This document shows positions 41,799-50,140 of a stretch of DNA of 64,000 nt, piece by piece. Numbering within the stretch: the stretch's first letter is position 1; the number at the start of each line of letters is the position of its first letter. A program made the translations under genes and the position numbers. Below the pieces are notes generated by a model. The model was not told where the DNA came from and ran no database searches. It saw only the letters and a list, made by a program, of their open reading frames with translations. The stretch lies in assembly GCA_041485285.1 (NCBI GenBank), contig JBGPJF010000001.1:62001-126000 (forward strand), read 5' to 3'. Source of the DNA: DATEUP01 sp041485285. GTDB lineage: Archaea; Thermoplasmatota; DTKX01; DATEUP01.

Positions 41799-42209
41799 GT
41801 GGCAACGTTGGTTGTCGACGCGAACCGAATCGTGAGTGCGCTGTTGCGCGACGGCGCGACGCGCGCGGCGGTGCTGAAGACGAGGGCCACCCTGTTCGCG
41901 CCGGAGTATCTGCGGGAGGAAATCGGCCGGCACCTGCCGGAGATCGCGCAGCGCACGGGGATTTCCAGGGGGGAGCTCGAGGTGGTTCTTAACCTGCTCC
42001 TTCGGCGGATCGAGTGGGTGGCCGCCGACGCCTACCGCCCGCATTTGGCGCGCGCAAAGCGCGCGATGGGGCGCGTCGACCCGAATGACGTGCCCTGCTT
42101 GGCGTGCGCTCTAGCGGTGCAGGCGGATGCTATCTGGAGCCACGACCTGGATTTTGACAAGCAACACCTCATCCCGCGGGTCCCGCACCCTGATTCCGTG
42201 ATCCGGTGA
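41799..42209 (+). CDS. vapC: PIN-domain RNase toxin (VapC type)
   Basis: This 136-residue PIN domain has the first Asp in LVVDANRIVSALL, a Glu pair in PEYLREEIG, Asp residues in VDPNDVPCLACAL and a final acidic pair in HDLDFDKQ. The start is GTG at 41799, 16 bp after the antitoxin stop. It is more like the PIN group with an ANRI rather than DTNV first motif. The gene ends 39 bp before direct-repeat copy 2, which carries the promoter of the XPD-like helicase. The RNA target is unknown. Confidence 0.83.
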   Translation: MATLVVDANRIVSALLRDGATRAAVLKTRATLFAPEYLREEIGRHLPEIAQRTGISRGELEVVLNLLLRRIEWVAADAYRPHLARAKRAMGRVDPNDVPCLACALAVQADAIWSHDLDFDKQHLIPRVPHPDSVIR

Positions 42210-42248
42210 CCGCCGCGGCAGCGGCGGTGGATCGAACCCCAGCGGGGA

Positions 42249-42299
42249 TCGCGCCCCGTGTTCGGCGACCTCCCCCCCTCAACCCTTTATCTGCGCACC
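42249..42299 (+). repeat. Direct repeat copy 2, containing the promoter of the XPD-like gene
   Basis: This 51 bp stretch repeats 41416-41464. Its TATA box (CTTTATC, 42285-42291) is centred 26 nt before the ATG at 42314, so this copy is a working promoter for the helicase. Confidence 0.8.
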
Positions 42300-42313
42300 C
42301 TTCTGGCGCCGCC

Positions 42314-44710
42314 ATGGGCGCCGTGGCCGCTTTGGTCGAGTTGGCCCCCGAGAGCGACCTCATCGCCGCCGCCTGCGCGCTTGCAGGCCGCGAGCACAAC
42401 GGGCCGGTGGCGCCCCACTTCATGCACAATGTGGAGGAGCTGGGGCGGGCGCTTGGGTACGTTGTGAGGCCTGGCGCGGAACCGACGGCCGAAGAGGGGG
42501 AGGTGCTTTGGGAGCGCGATGGAAAGGCCGCGCGCCGAATCCTCGTGCGCCCACAGGCAACGGCCTCGCTCCTGCTGCGCGCCATCCCGCGGCCCGGCGA
42601 GCCTCCCTGCGTCGTCGTGGCGGGTGGCCCCAATGGCCTCCCTCCCGAGGCGATCGCGGCGGCCCTGAAGATCATCCCGCCGTCGCGCGGCGACCTGAAG
42701 CGCGGCGATATGACGGTCGTGCTCGTGCCGCGGGCGGCCCCCGGCCACGCGTGGGTCGGCGACCTCAAGGTCGATGTGCTCGCGCACGGCCGCCTGCGCG
42801 AGCTGCCGCAGGCCGCCGACCTCGTGGGCGCGAACCCGGCGCGCGACCTTGCGGATTTCCCCCTCTTTCCGTACACGAAGGTCCGCGACGGCCAGCGCGC
42901 CCTGCTGCGCGACGTGCGTGCGGCGGTGACCGGCGGCAAAGTGCTCATCGCCCACGCCCCCACGGGGATCGGCAAAACCGCCGCGGTCCTCGCCGCCGCC
43001 CTCGAAGAGGCCCGCGCGCGGGGGAAGACCGTCTTCTTCCTCACCAGCCGACAAACGCAGCACCAAGTCGCACTGCGCACGCTGCGCGAGATGGCGGAAG
43101 CGGCCGGGGAACCGGCGCGCACGGTCGACCTTGTCTCCAAGCAGTCGATGTGCCCGCGGCCGGAGCGGCCCGAGCACTCGGGCGCGTTCTACGAATGGTG
43201 CGCGAACCTCTGCGAGACCAAGCACTGCAAGTTCTTCCTGAAGAGCGCCGAGCGCGCGCGCGAGGCGATCCTCGACCGCATCCTCGACGTGGAGGACTCC
43301 GTCAAGTCGTCGGCGCGGCTCGGCGTGTGCCCCCACAAGGCCGCGCTGGACGCGGCCAAGGACGCCGAAGTCATCGTGTGCGACTACAACACGCTCTTCG
43401 ACGGGCGCAACGGCGCGCTCGACCGCCTCGGGCTTGACCCGGGCGACCTCGTCGTGGTCGTCGATGAGGCCCACAACCTGGCGCCGCGCATCCGCGACGC
43501 CTCCGGCGGGCGCATTACCCACGCGCTGCTTGCCGAGGCCTACGGGGAACTCCTCAACACCGACCGCGAACTCGCCTACGGCGTGCAGGTGCTTACCAAG
43601 TCGTTCGAATCGGCCCTCGAGAAGGCCAAGGACGGCGAGCAGACGCAGATCTACGACGAGGACCTCACGGCGCCGCTCACGAAAGCCCTCTTGGGCTCGC
43701 TCACGCCGACGACCTTCGAGCAATTCGCCAAGGACCTCGCGACCATTTCGCGGAAAATCGTCGCGGCCCACGAAGGCCGATCCGCAACGCTCGAGCTTGC
43801 CGAGTTCCTCCGCGCGTGGCAGCAGCCCGCCCGCGACACGCTTCGCCTCGCCGACAAGGCCGACATCCCGTCGGTCTCCATCACCCTCCTTGACCCGTCC
43901 GTGGTGGCCGCGCCCCTCTTCGCGCAGTTCCATGCGGCCATCCTCATGTCGGGGACGCTCTACCCGATGTCGCTCACCGCCGACCTGCTCGGAATCCCCG
44001 CCTTGCGCCGCATCCTCGAGTCCTACCCCTCGCCTTTTCTGGTCAAGAACCGGCCCGTCCTCCTCCTGCGCGGCGTGTCTACGCGCTACAAGGACCGGGG
44101 CGCGGCGATGTTCGACAAGATCGCGTCGGGGATCGCCGCGACGTGCCGCGCCACGCATGGGAATGTCGCCGTGTTCTTCCCCTCCTACAAGCTCTGCGAG
44201 GACGTGGGCCAGCGGCTCAAGCCGCGCCTCAAGGGCGAGCTCATCGTCGAGCGCCGTGACATGACCAAAGGCGAGAAAGGCCGCCTCGTGTCGCACCTGC
44301 GCAAGGCGCAGAACACGGGGGGCGCGCTCTTCCTCGCCGTCATGGGCGGCTCGTTCTCCGAAGGCATCGACTTCTACGGCGGGATCCTCCAAGCCGTGGT
44401 CGTCGTCGGGCTCCCGCTCGCGCCGCCGTCGATGGAGGTCGATGTCCTCGTGGATTACTTCGACCGCAAGGTCGGCGCGGGCAGCGGTGAGACCTACGCC
44501 TACCTCAACCCCGCGATCACGCGCGTCCTCCAGGCCGCCGGCCGCCTCATCCGCAGCGAGTCCGACCGCGGCGTGGTCGTCCTCATGGACGAACGCCTCG
44601 AGCAGGCGCGCTACCAGCGGCTCCTCCCGCCCGACTTCGCGCCGCGCGCAGTTGCCGACCCCGAAGATCTCGGCCGCGCCATCACGGCGTTCTTCGATGC
44701 CGGGGCGTGA
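42314..44710 (+). CDS. xpd: XPD/DinG-type Fe-S helicase with an N-terminal extension
   Basis: This 798-residue superfamily 2 helicase has Walker A APTGIGKTAAV, DEAH in VVVDEAHNLAPR, and C-terminal motifs MGGSFSEGIDFYGG and QAAGRLIRSESDRG. Five cysteines (280, 296, 300, 305, 339) lie between Walker A and DEAH, where XPD proteins hold a 4Fe-4S cluster. The canonical helicase starts near residue 195 (FPLFPYTKVRDGQ); the preceding ~195 residues form an extra domain of unknown function. XPD acts in DNA opening and repair. The start is set by the TATA box in repeat copy 2. The last four bases overlap the methyltransferase start. Confidence 0.92.
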   Translation: MGAVAALVELAPESDLIAAACALAGREHNGPVAPHFMHNVEELGRALGYVVRPGAEPTAEEGEVLWERDGKAARRILVRPQATASLLLRAIPRPGEPPCVVVAGGPNGLPPEAIAAALKIIPPSRGDLKRGDMTVVLVPRAAPGHAWVGDLKVDVLAHGRLRELPQAADLVGANPARDLADFPLFPYTKVRDGQRALLRDVRAAVTGGKVLIAHAPTGIGKTAAVLAAALEEARARGKTVFFLTSRQTQHQVALRTLREMAEAAGEPARTVDLVSKQSMCPRPERPEHSGAFYEWCANLCETKHCKFFLKSAERAREAILDRILDVEDSVKSSARLGVCPHKAALDAAKDAEVIVCDYNTLFDGRNGALDRLGLDPGDLVVVVDEAHNLAPRIRDASGGRITHALLAEAYGELLNTDRELAYGVQVLTKSFESALEKAKDGEQTQIYDEDLTAPLTKALLGSLTPTTFEQFAKDLATISRKIVAAHEGRSATLELAEFLRAWQQPARDTLRLADKADIPSVSITLLDPSVVAAPLFAQFHAAILMSGTLYPMSLTADLLGIPALRRILESYPSPFLVKNRPVLLLRGVSTRYKDRGAAMFDKIASGIAATCRATHGNVAVFFPSYKLCEDVGQRLKPRLKGELIVERRDMTKGEKGRLVSHLRKAQNTGGALFLAVMGGSFSEGIDFYGGILQAVVVVGLPLAPPSMEVDVLVDYFDRKVGAGSGETYAYLNPAITRVLQAAGRLIRSESDRGVVVLMDERLEQARYQRLLPPDFAPRAVADPEDLGRAITAFFDAGA

Positions 44711-45441
44711 GCGCCGTGGCCGACGCGTCGCGCGCGCCAACGCTTGGCACCAGCACGCGCGACCCTCCCGTCGCGCAGATGTTCGACGAGCTTGCGCCCG
44801 ACTACGACCGGATGAACGCGCTCATCACCTTCGGGCTTGCGCCCTCCTGGCGCTTCGAACTCGTGCGCCGCGCGGCGCCCTGCGGGCGCTGCCTGGATCT
44901 CGGGTGCGGCACCGGCGACCTCACCGAGGCGCTCCTTGAGCAAGACCCCAAGGCGAGCCTCACGGGCTTCGACCTCACGCGCTCCATGTTGCGCGGCGCC
45001 GCCGCCCGCCTCGAGGGCGAAGGCGTGCTCGGCCGCGCGCAGCTCACCCAGGGGGACGCCGAGCAGCTGCCGTTCGCCGACGGCGCGTTCGACACGGTCG
45101 TCTCCGCGTTCCTCATGCGCAATGTTGGCGACCGCCGCGCCGCCTACGCCGAGGTCGCGCGCGTCCTCAAGCCCGGCGGTCGCTTCCTGCAGCTCGAACT
45201 GTCCAAGCCCCAGAACCCGCTGGTGCGCGCCGGGTACCTCCTCTACTTCCAGCACGGGATGCCGCGCCTTGCCGGGCTGTTCTCGAAGCACCGCGCTTCG
45301 TTTCGGTACTTGGCCGAGAGCATCGACCGCTGGCCCGACGCCAAGGGCGTTGCAGGCGAGATCCGCGCGGGCGGGTTCGCGCGCGTTGACCGCGCGGCGC
45401 TCCTCCTCGGCGGCGTCGCCATTTGGACCGCCACGAAGTGA
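44707..45441 (+). CDS. ubiE: UbiE/MenG-type quinone C-methyltransferase
   Basis: This 244-residue class I methyltransferase has the UbiE pattern MFDELAPDYDRMNALITFGL, then SAM motif I CLDLGCGTGDLTEALL, DAEQLPFADGAFDTVVSAFL and RVLKPGGRFLQLELSKP. UbiE/MenG methylates demethylmenaquinone or a related quinone precursor in the last steps of quinone synthesis. No other men genes are in the window. The GTG start overlaps the helicase stop by four bases (GTGA), so the two are co-translated although functionally unrelated. Another GTG three codons later is possible. Other small-molecule methyltransferase roles cannot be excluded. Confidence 0.85.
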   Translation: MSAVADASRAPTLGTSTRDPPVAQMFDELAPDYDRMNALITFGLAPSWRFELVRRAAPCGRCLDLGCGTGDLTEALLEQDPKASLTGFDLTRSMLRGAAARLEGEGVLGRAQLTQGDAEQLPFADGAFDTVVSAFLMRNVGDRRAAYAEVARVLKPGGRFLQLELSKPQNPLVRAGYLLYFQHGMPRLAGLFSKHRASFRYLAESIDRWPDAKGVAGEIRAGGFARVDRAALLLGGVAIWTATK

Positions 45442-45517
45442 CCTACGCCCGTAAACCACTCGAATGATTGCGCCCAAACCCTTTTCCCCAAGACCCTATT
45501 GAACAGGTTGAATCCCC

Positions 45518-47146
45518 ATGGCACTCAAGACTCGGATGGCAATCGCGATCGGCCTGCTCTTTGCCCTCATGTTTGCCGGCCTGATGGCCCTCTTCGTCCT
45601 CCTCTCGCTCTTCGGCTTCGTCAGCGGCGCCTGGTTCTACATCCTGCCCCTGACATTCTCCGTCCTTGTCGTCCTCGCGCAGTGGTACTTCGGCCCCATC
45701 ATCCTGAAGTGGGTCTACAAGATCGAGTGGGTCGACAACATCGACCAGGGCTTCCCCACCCTTGCGCCTTTCATCCGCAGGACCTGCGCCGACAACAACA
45801 TCCCCGTCCCCCGCGTCGGCATCATCCGCGACGGCAACCCCAACGCCTTCGTGTTCGGGCGCACCCGCAAGAACGCCAACCTCGTGATCACCGAGGGCGT
45901 GTTCCGCTACTGCGACGCCGAAGAGCAGGTCGCCGTCGTCGGCCACGAGCTTGGCCACATCGTGCACAACGACTTCGTCGTCATGACCGTCATCTCCGTC
46001 ATTCCCCTGATCTTCTACTCCCTCTACATCGGCGGGCGGATGGCGGCCCGCGCCTCGCGCGGCGGCGGGCGCAACTCGGGCCAGGCGGCGCTCATCGCCC
46101 TCATCGTCGCCGTAATCTCGTTGGTCATCTACATGCTCGCCCAGCTCATTGTCCTGCTCGTCTCGCGCTACCGCGAGTCCTGGGCCGACGAATTCTCGGC
46201 CCAAACTACCAAACGCCCGTCGCTCCTGGCCTCCGCCCTCGTCAAGATCGCCTACGGCCTCACCCTTGAAAACCGCGGGCAGGGCGAACTTTCCAAGTCG
46301 TTCCGCAAGAACTCGAACGCCCTCATGTTCTCGTCGGCGCAGGGCTCGCGCTCGCTTGTTGCCGCCACCATCGCCCCCGACGGCGGGGTCGACAAGAACC
46401 GCGTCAAGGCCGCGATGGCATGGGACATCTGGAACCCGTGGGCCAAGATCATGCAGCTCCAGTCGTCCCACCCGCTGCCCGCCACGCGCATCAAGGCGCT
46501 GGGCACCCTCTCCCGCCAAATGGGCGAGGAGCCCTACGTCGAATTCGACCTCGTCAAGCCCGAGCATTACGTCGACGACTTCCTCGCGAATCTCTTCGTC
46601 AAGCACTCGTGGTGGCTCCTCGGCGGGCTCACCCTCTTCGGCGGCATCTTCCTCTTCCACTCGGCCCTGTTCATCCCGCTCGGCCTCATCGTGGCCGCCA
46701 CCTGCGGCCTGCTCTACACGGTCGCCTACCGCTACCCGATGCGCTTCAAGCCCTCCACGGTCGAAGAGTGCCTCGGCATCGTGAAGGCCAACCCCGTCAA
46801 GGGGTACCCCGTCATCCTCGAGGGCGAGATCGTCGGCCGCGGCACGCCCGGCCTCTTCTACAGCGAGGACCTGAAGCTCCAGGACAAGACCGGCCTCATG
46901 TTCCTCGACTACAACCAGGTCCTTGGCATGATCAACTTCTTCATCGGCCTTTTCGGCACCCAGCAGCTCATCGGCCGCCAGGTGCGCGTGTTCGGCTGGT
47001 ACAGGCGCTACGGCCTGCCGTACATCGACGTCTACAAGCTGCAGTTCGCGGAGCGCACGAAGACGACCTACAACATGTTCGTCCGGGCGCTCTTCGCCGG
47101 GCTCGTGCTCCTGCTCGCCGTCGCGTGGCTTGCAGTTTGGCTGTAA
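45518..47146 (+). CDS. htpX: HtpX-like M48 membrane zinc metalloprotease with C-terminal OB-like extension
   Basis: This 542-residue protein has two N-terminal helices, the zinc site HELGH in VGHELGHIVHND, a further helix pair, and the Glu-containing segment RYRESWADEFSAQ expected of M48 peptidases. HtpX-type proteases degrade damaged membrane proteins at the cytoplasmic face. Canonical HtpX is about 290 residues. Here an extra half carries two more hydrophobic segments (about 355-390), a strand-rich domain (GYPVILEGEIVGRGTPGLFY, then LIGRQVRVFGWYRRYG) and a last helix (LFAGLVLLLAVAWLAVWL). The strand-rich part looks like an OB fold and may bind substrate. The ATG at 45518 is the first in a clear hydrophobic start. 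Confidence 0.9.
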   Translation: MALKTRMAIAIGLLFALMFAGLMALFVLLSLFGFVSGAWFYILPLTFSVLVVLAQWYFGPIILKWVYKIEWVDNIDQGFPTLAPFIRRTCADNNIPVPRVGIIRDGNPNAFVFGRTRKNANLVITEGVFRYCDAEEQVAVVGHELGHIVHNDFVVMTVISVIPLIFYSLYIGGRMAARASRGGGRNSGQAALIALIVAVISLVIYMLAQLIVLLVSRYRESWADEFSAQTTKRPSLLASALVKIAYGLTLENRGQGELSKSFRKNSNALMFSSAQGSRSLVAATIAPDGGVDKNRVKAAMAWDIWNPWAKIMQLQSSHPLPATRIKALGTLSRQMGEEPYVEFDLVKPEHYVDDFLANLFVKHSWWLLGGLTLFGGIFLFHSALFIPLGLIVAATCGLLYTVAYRYPMRFKPSTVEECLGIVKANPVKGYPVILEGEIVGRGTPGLFYSEDLKLQDKTGLMFLDYNQVLGMINFFIGLFGTQQLIGRQVRVFGWYRRYGLPYIDVYKLQFAERTKTTYNMFVRALFAGLVLLLAVAWLAVWL

Positions 47147-47162
47147 GCGGGCATGAAGGTCT

Positions 47163-47219
47163 CGTTCCATCATAATGGAACGGAAGTGGCCATTTTCACT
47201 CCATCGTGATGGAGTGAAA
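47163..47219. terminator. Two tandem hairpins between convergent genes
   Basis: Hairpin 1 is CGTTCCAT-CATA-ATGGAACG (47163-47182). Hairpin 2 is TTTCACTCCAT-CGTG-ATGGAGTGAAA (47194-47219). Both share the core TCCAT-4-ATGGA. They fill the gap between the htpX stop (47146) and the guaA subunit stop (47224), so a two-way terminator or RNA-end stabiliser is the simplest reading. Confidence 0.6.
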
Positions 47220-47223
47220 CGCC

Positions 47224-47808
47224 CTACCGCTTCTTCCAGTCCCCGACAATCTTCAGAAAATTCGCGAAGATCTCCTCACCGTGCTCGGTGTGCTCCACCT
47301 CCGGGTGGAACTGCGTCCCGTAGAGCGGGCGCTTCTTGTGCGCGATCGCCTGGTGCGTGCAGTTCTCGCTGTGCGCAAGCGAGGTGAACACCTTCGGCAA
47401 GTTGTGGATCTCGTCGTTGTGCGACTGCCACACGGTGAACTTTTTCGGGAGCCCCTTGAAGAGCTCGTTTTGCCGGTCGATCACGCATTCGGCTTTCCCG
47501 AACTCACCGCCGCGGTCGGCCGCGTCCGCCTTGCCGCCGAAGTGGACCGCCAGGTACTGGCAGCCGACGCAGATCCCGTAGATTGGCATGTCGAGCTCGT
47601 CGATGTAGCGGCCGATGTTCCCAAGCTTCTCGACCTCGGTGCCGATCGACGGGGCGCCGCCTGAAAGCACGAGCGCGTCGGCATCGACCTTCTTCGGCTC
47701 CGTCGTGTTGGGGATGATCTTCGTGGTGGCCCCCAGGTCGCGAAGCACCCGCCACTCGCGGTGCGTCCACTGGCCGCCGTTGTCGACGACATCGACTTTG
47801 AGGGGCAT
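47224..47808 (-). CDS. guaAA: GMP synthase glutamine amidotransferase subunit A
   Basis: This 194-residue class I glutamine amidotransferase frees ammonia from glutamine for the XMP-to-GMP step. The nucleophile is Cys80 in YGICVGCQYLAVHFGG, and the catalytic His lies in YGTQFHPEVEHTEHG with the Glu two residues later. The separate amidotransferase subunit is the archaeal arrangement; the ATP-pyrophosphatase subunit B is not in this window. The start ATG at 47808 (MPLKVDVVDNGG) has a TATA box (CTTTCATTAA on the minus strand, 47831-47840) 27 nt upstream, while the earlier ATG at 47844 lies in or before the TATA box. Cys83 follows the nucleophile where His is common. Confidence 0.93.
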   Translation of the reverse strand: MPLKVDVVDNGGQWTHREWRVLRDLGATTKIIPNTTEPKKVDADALVLSGGAPSIGTEVEKLGNIGRYIDELDMPIYGICVGCQYLAVHFGGKADAADRGGEFGKAECVIDRQNELFKGLPKKFTVWQSHNDEIHNLPKVFTSLAHSENCTHQAIAHKKRPLYGTQFHPEVEHTEHGEEIFANFLKIVGDWKKR

Positions 47809-47889
47809 GAAGTTTGGAGGGGGACGAGGGTTAATGAAAGGCACCAGGGAAATTTCCTGGCGGTCTGGCCTTGCGGGGGAACGCGGCGT

Positions 47890-48504
47890 TTAAGGACGAT
47901 AGCCCTCGGGGTACCCCTGGTGGATCGTGACTTCCGGCAGTTTCGTGCGGATCACAGCGTGCACCTCCTCGAGGACCTTGATGCACTCGGCTTCCGTGTA
48001 CCCGAAGTAGGTCGCAAGGTCCCTTTCGCGAATGTGGTGAGGCTGCTTGCGGTGGTCCTCCAAGCGCACCACGTATCGGACCTGGCGGCCGAGCGTGCTG
48101 CCTCCCCCCCGCGGGAACTCGAGCGCGTACACTGCGCGGACGTCCGCCCATCGGACGAAGGGATCCCAACCCCGCTTGTAGTGAATGACGGGTACGAACC
48201 CATTCGCGTAGAGGCCCCACAATCGGTGCTCGGCAAACGCTGTCCGCCAGTAACCGTAAGGGCCTGCGATCATGGCCAAGAAGCCCCCGAAGACCAAGTA
48301 CGAACCAGCCCGGGAGGGCAGGCCACTCCAAAACAGGCCCCCCAAGAAAACCAGGAGACCGATCCACGGGAGCGCCACGAGCGCCCGCTTCTCCCTCCTG
48401 CGGCGTCCATCAAAAAAACGCAAGTGCGCCTCGTCCGCAGCGAGGATCGTGGCGCCCCACGAAGGGTCGGGCGCCTTCATTTTGACGTTCTTGATGCCAG
48501 CCAT
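47890..48504 (-). CDS. Membrane protein with two TM helices and PH-like domain
   Basis: This 204-residue protein begins MAGIKNVKMKAPDPSWGATI. It has a hydrophobic hairpin (LPWIGLLVFLGGLFW and SYLVFGGFLAMIAGPYGYW). It is followed by a strand-rich domain (WGLYANGFVPVIHYKRGW, then VRAVYALEFPRGG and VRYVVRLEDHRKQP) and a C-terminal helix (EAECIKVLEEVHAVIRTKL). The order of strands resembles bacterial PH-like membrane proteins. It follows two similar small membrane-protein genes on the same strand (48553 and 49149). The function is unknown. Confidence 0.65.
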   Translation of the reverse strand: MAGIKNVKMKAPDPSWGATILAADEAHLRFFDGRRRREKRALVALPWIGLLVFLGGLFWSGLPSRAGSYLVFGGFLAMIAGPYGYWRTAFAEHRLWGLYANGFVPVIHYKRGWDPFVRWADVRAVYALEFPRGGGSTLGRQVRYVVRLEDHRKQPHHIRERDLATYFGYTEAECIKVLEEVHAVIRTKLPEVTIHQGYPEGYRP

Positions 48505-48552
48505 CCGGACGGTCGCCCCTTCGAATCGAGGCCCGCGTCTTGTACGCGTTGG

Positions 48553-49152
48553 TCAATCCTCGGCATCTTCCGCCGCTTGCCCCTCGAGGATGCCAACACT
48601 CTTGAGCGCCCCCACGAACCCGTCGAGGATCTCCGTTTGCTCCTCCGCGGTCAGATCCACCGCCCCAATCGCGTTCGACACCACCCCGCCTTGCCCCGTG
48701 CCGCTCCACACGATCACGGCCCGGCCTTCGGGCTTGCGCATGTCCTCGTAGCGCTTGATCCGCCCGAGCTTCAGCGTGACCGGAGGGCCCAAGCTCGAGA
48801 GACCGGGCGCACTTTCGAAGCTCGCTGGAAGCAGGACGGCGTTTTTCCTCACGGCGAAGTGGACCTCACCCATCTGCCGGGCGGAGCTGATTCCCCACAG
48901 GAACCCGATGAGGAGCGCGACGCCGAGGACCCCGATGCCGGCCCGGAAGGTCGCTTCGAAGTCCGGCCCCACGGCCGCGACAAGGAGCACCGCAAGCGCA
49001 AGGAGCGCGAGCACCTGCGCTTGCCCGCTCGCTCTGCGCTTCGCTTTTTGGGCCCGTTCCCTCACAAACTTCGGCGGGCTCCACACCACTTCGCCGAGCC
49101 CGTGCGGCTCAGGCGGCGGGTCGACGGCCGGCGTGTCTTCCACTTGCTTCAC
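48553..49152 (-). CDS. Membrane protein with two TM helices and PH-like domain
   Basis: This 199-residue protein has a proline- and charge-rich start (MKQVEDTPAVDPPPEPHGLG), two helices (VLALLALAVLLVAAVG and GIGVLGVALLIGFLWG) and a strand-rich domain (VHFAVRKNAVLLPASFES, then RAVIVWSGTGQGGVVSNAIG). It ends in a helix DGFVGALKSVGILEG and an acidic tail. Its layout parallels the 47890 product, with two helices and then a single soluble domain. Its start overlaps the stop of the gene at 49149 by four bases, indicating one operon. The function is unknown. Confidence 0.65.
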   Translation of the reverse strand: MKQVEDTPAVDPPPEPHGLGEVVWSPPKFVRERAQKAKRRASGQAQVLALLALAVLLVAAVGPDFEATFRAGIGVLGVALLIGFLWGISSARQMGEVHFAVRKNAVLLPASFESAPGLSSLGPPVTLKLGRIKRYEDMRKPEGRAVIVWSGTGQGGVVSNAIGAVDLTAEEQTEILDGFVGALKSVGILEGQAAEDAED

Positions 49153-50039
49153 GACTCGCCTTCGTATTTGTCATCCGTGTAGCAATAATAGCGGTTATAC
49201 TCGGAAACCCATTCCATCGTGCGGCCGCAGCTGCAGATCGGCGCGCCCTGCGGCTGCTGGTACTGGGTGCCAATGTCGCCCGCCGCCGGTCCTGCCGCCG
49301 CTGGCTCGGGGGCCGCCTGCGGCTCCGCTTGCGCGTAGGCGTAGTCCATTTGCTGCGTCGAAGGCTGCGCGTAGTACCCCGCGCTCGGCTGGGGCGCGTA
49401 CGAGGGAGCCGGGGCCGGCGCGGGGGCAAACAGCGAGGTGTATTCAGCCTTGCGCTGGGCCTCCAGCGCCGCGGCGTCGACCAACGGACCCGAAGGGACG
49501 ACCTGCGGTGGCGGCGGCGGCGCGGGGGCCGCGCCCAGCAGGCCGAACATGGTGAACGATTCGGTCGCGTGCGCGCGCCAGATGAAGAGTTCGAGGAGGC
49601 CGCCCACGGCGAGCCCCGGCAGGATCCCCGTGATGCCCGCGATGAACGACCACTTCTTCACGACATCGACCTTGTCGTCGTCGAGCGCCTTGCGGATAAA
49701 GAGGAACCCGATTGCGCCCGTGGCAAAGCCGAGCCCGCCCACCACCATCAACAGGATGGACGTCGTGAGCTTTGCCGAAATCTTGGCCGGCGTCCAGCGG
49801 GTCTGGTCGGGGACATTTCCGAAGTGCGAACTCAGCCACTGCCAGTCCTGGTACACGAGAATCGCGTAGATCAGCGACACCGCGCCGATGCCGATGCAAA
49901 GGCCCGCGGCGCCCAGGTTCAGCCGCTTTGACCAGTCGTACCTGCGGCGCAGGTACTCGAAGTCCGCGATGGATTGACCCCCGTTCCACAGATGCGCCTG
50001 GCTTACAGGCGACTTTAGGAGCCATTTCAGCGTCCCCAC
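49149..50039 (-). CDS. Multi-helix membrane protein with low-complexity linker and zinc-ribbon-like end
   Basis: This 296-residue protein has about four hydrophobic helices (LGAAGLCIGIGAVSLIYAIL, ILLMVVGGLGFATGAIGFLF, WSFIAGITGILPGLAVGGLL and others). A Pro/Ala/Tyr-rich linker of about 80 residues follows, then a C-terminal CSCGRTMEWVSEYNRYYCY stretch that could form half of a zinc ribbon. The GTG at 50039 lies close to a TATA-like GTATATAA (50041-50048), which more likely serves mevalonate kinase on the other strand. The minus-strand promoter may instead be near 50066, so the start is uncertain. It heads an operon of three membrane proteins. Confidence 0.6.
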   Translation of the reverse strand: MGTLKWLLKSPVSQAHLWNGGQSIADFEYLRRRYDWSKRLNLGAAGLCIGIGAVSLIYAILVYQDWQWLSSHFGNVPDQTRWTPAKISAKLTTSILLMVVGGLGFATGAIGFLFIRKALDDDKVDVVKKWSFIAGITGILPGLAVGGLLELFIWRAHATESFTMFGLLGAAPAPPPPPQVVPSGPLVDAAALEAQRKAEYTSLFAPAPAPAPSYAPQPSAGYYAQPSTQQMDYAYAQAEPQAAPEPAAAGPAAGDIGTQYQQPQGAPICSCGRTMEWVSEYNRYYCYTDDKYEGES

Positions 50040-50040
50040 C

Positions 50041-50048
50041 GTATATAA
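50041..50048 (+). promoter_or_regulatory. TATA box of the mevalonate kinase gene
   Basis: GTATATAA predicts transcription from about 50072, giving a leader of about 70 nt. The leader ends with GGTGAT (50130-50135), complementary to the archaeal 16S 3' end, 5 nt before the GTG at 50141. Confidence 0.5.
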
Positions 50049-50140
50049 CCGTTTAGGATTGCACGACTAAATGTTCGGAGCCAGACGTGCTGGCCGACGC
50101 CGCGCGAAACTTCAAGACGGCGGCGGCCGGGTGATGGGCC

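Noticed and set aside
42287..44740. Long antisense ORF (817 aa) across the XPD-like gene
   Set aside because: It is the mirror of a gene with clear helicase motifs. The translation is rich in Arg, Glu, Gly and His with no recognisable domain, a known effect of high GC.
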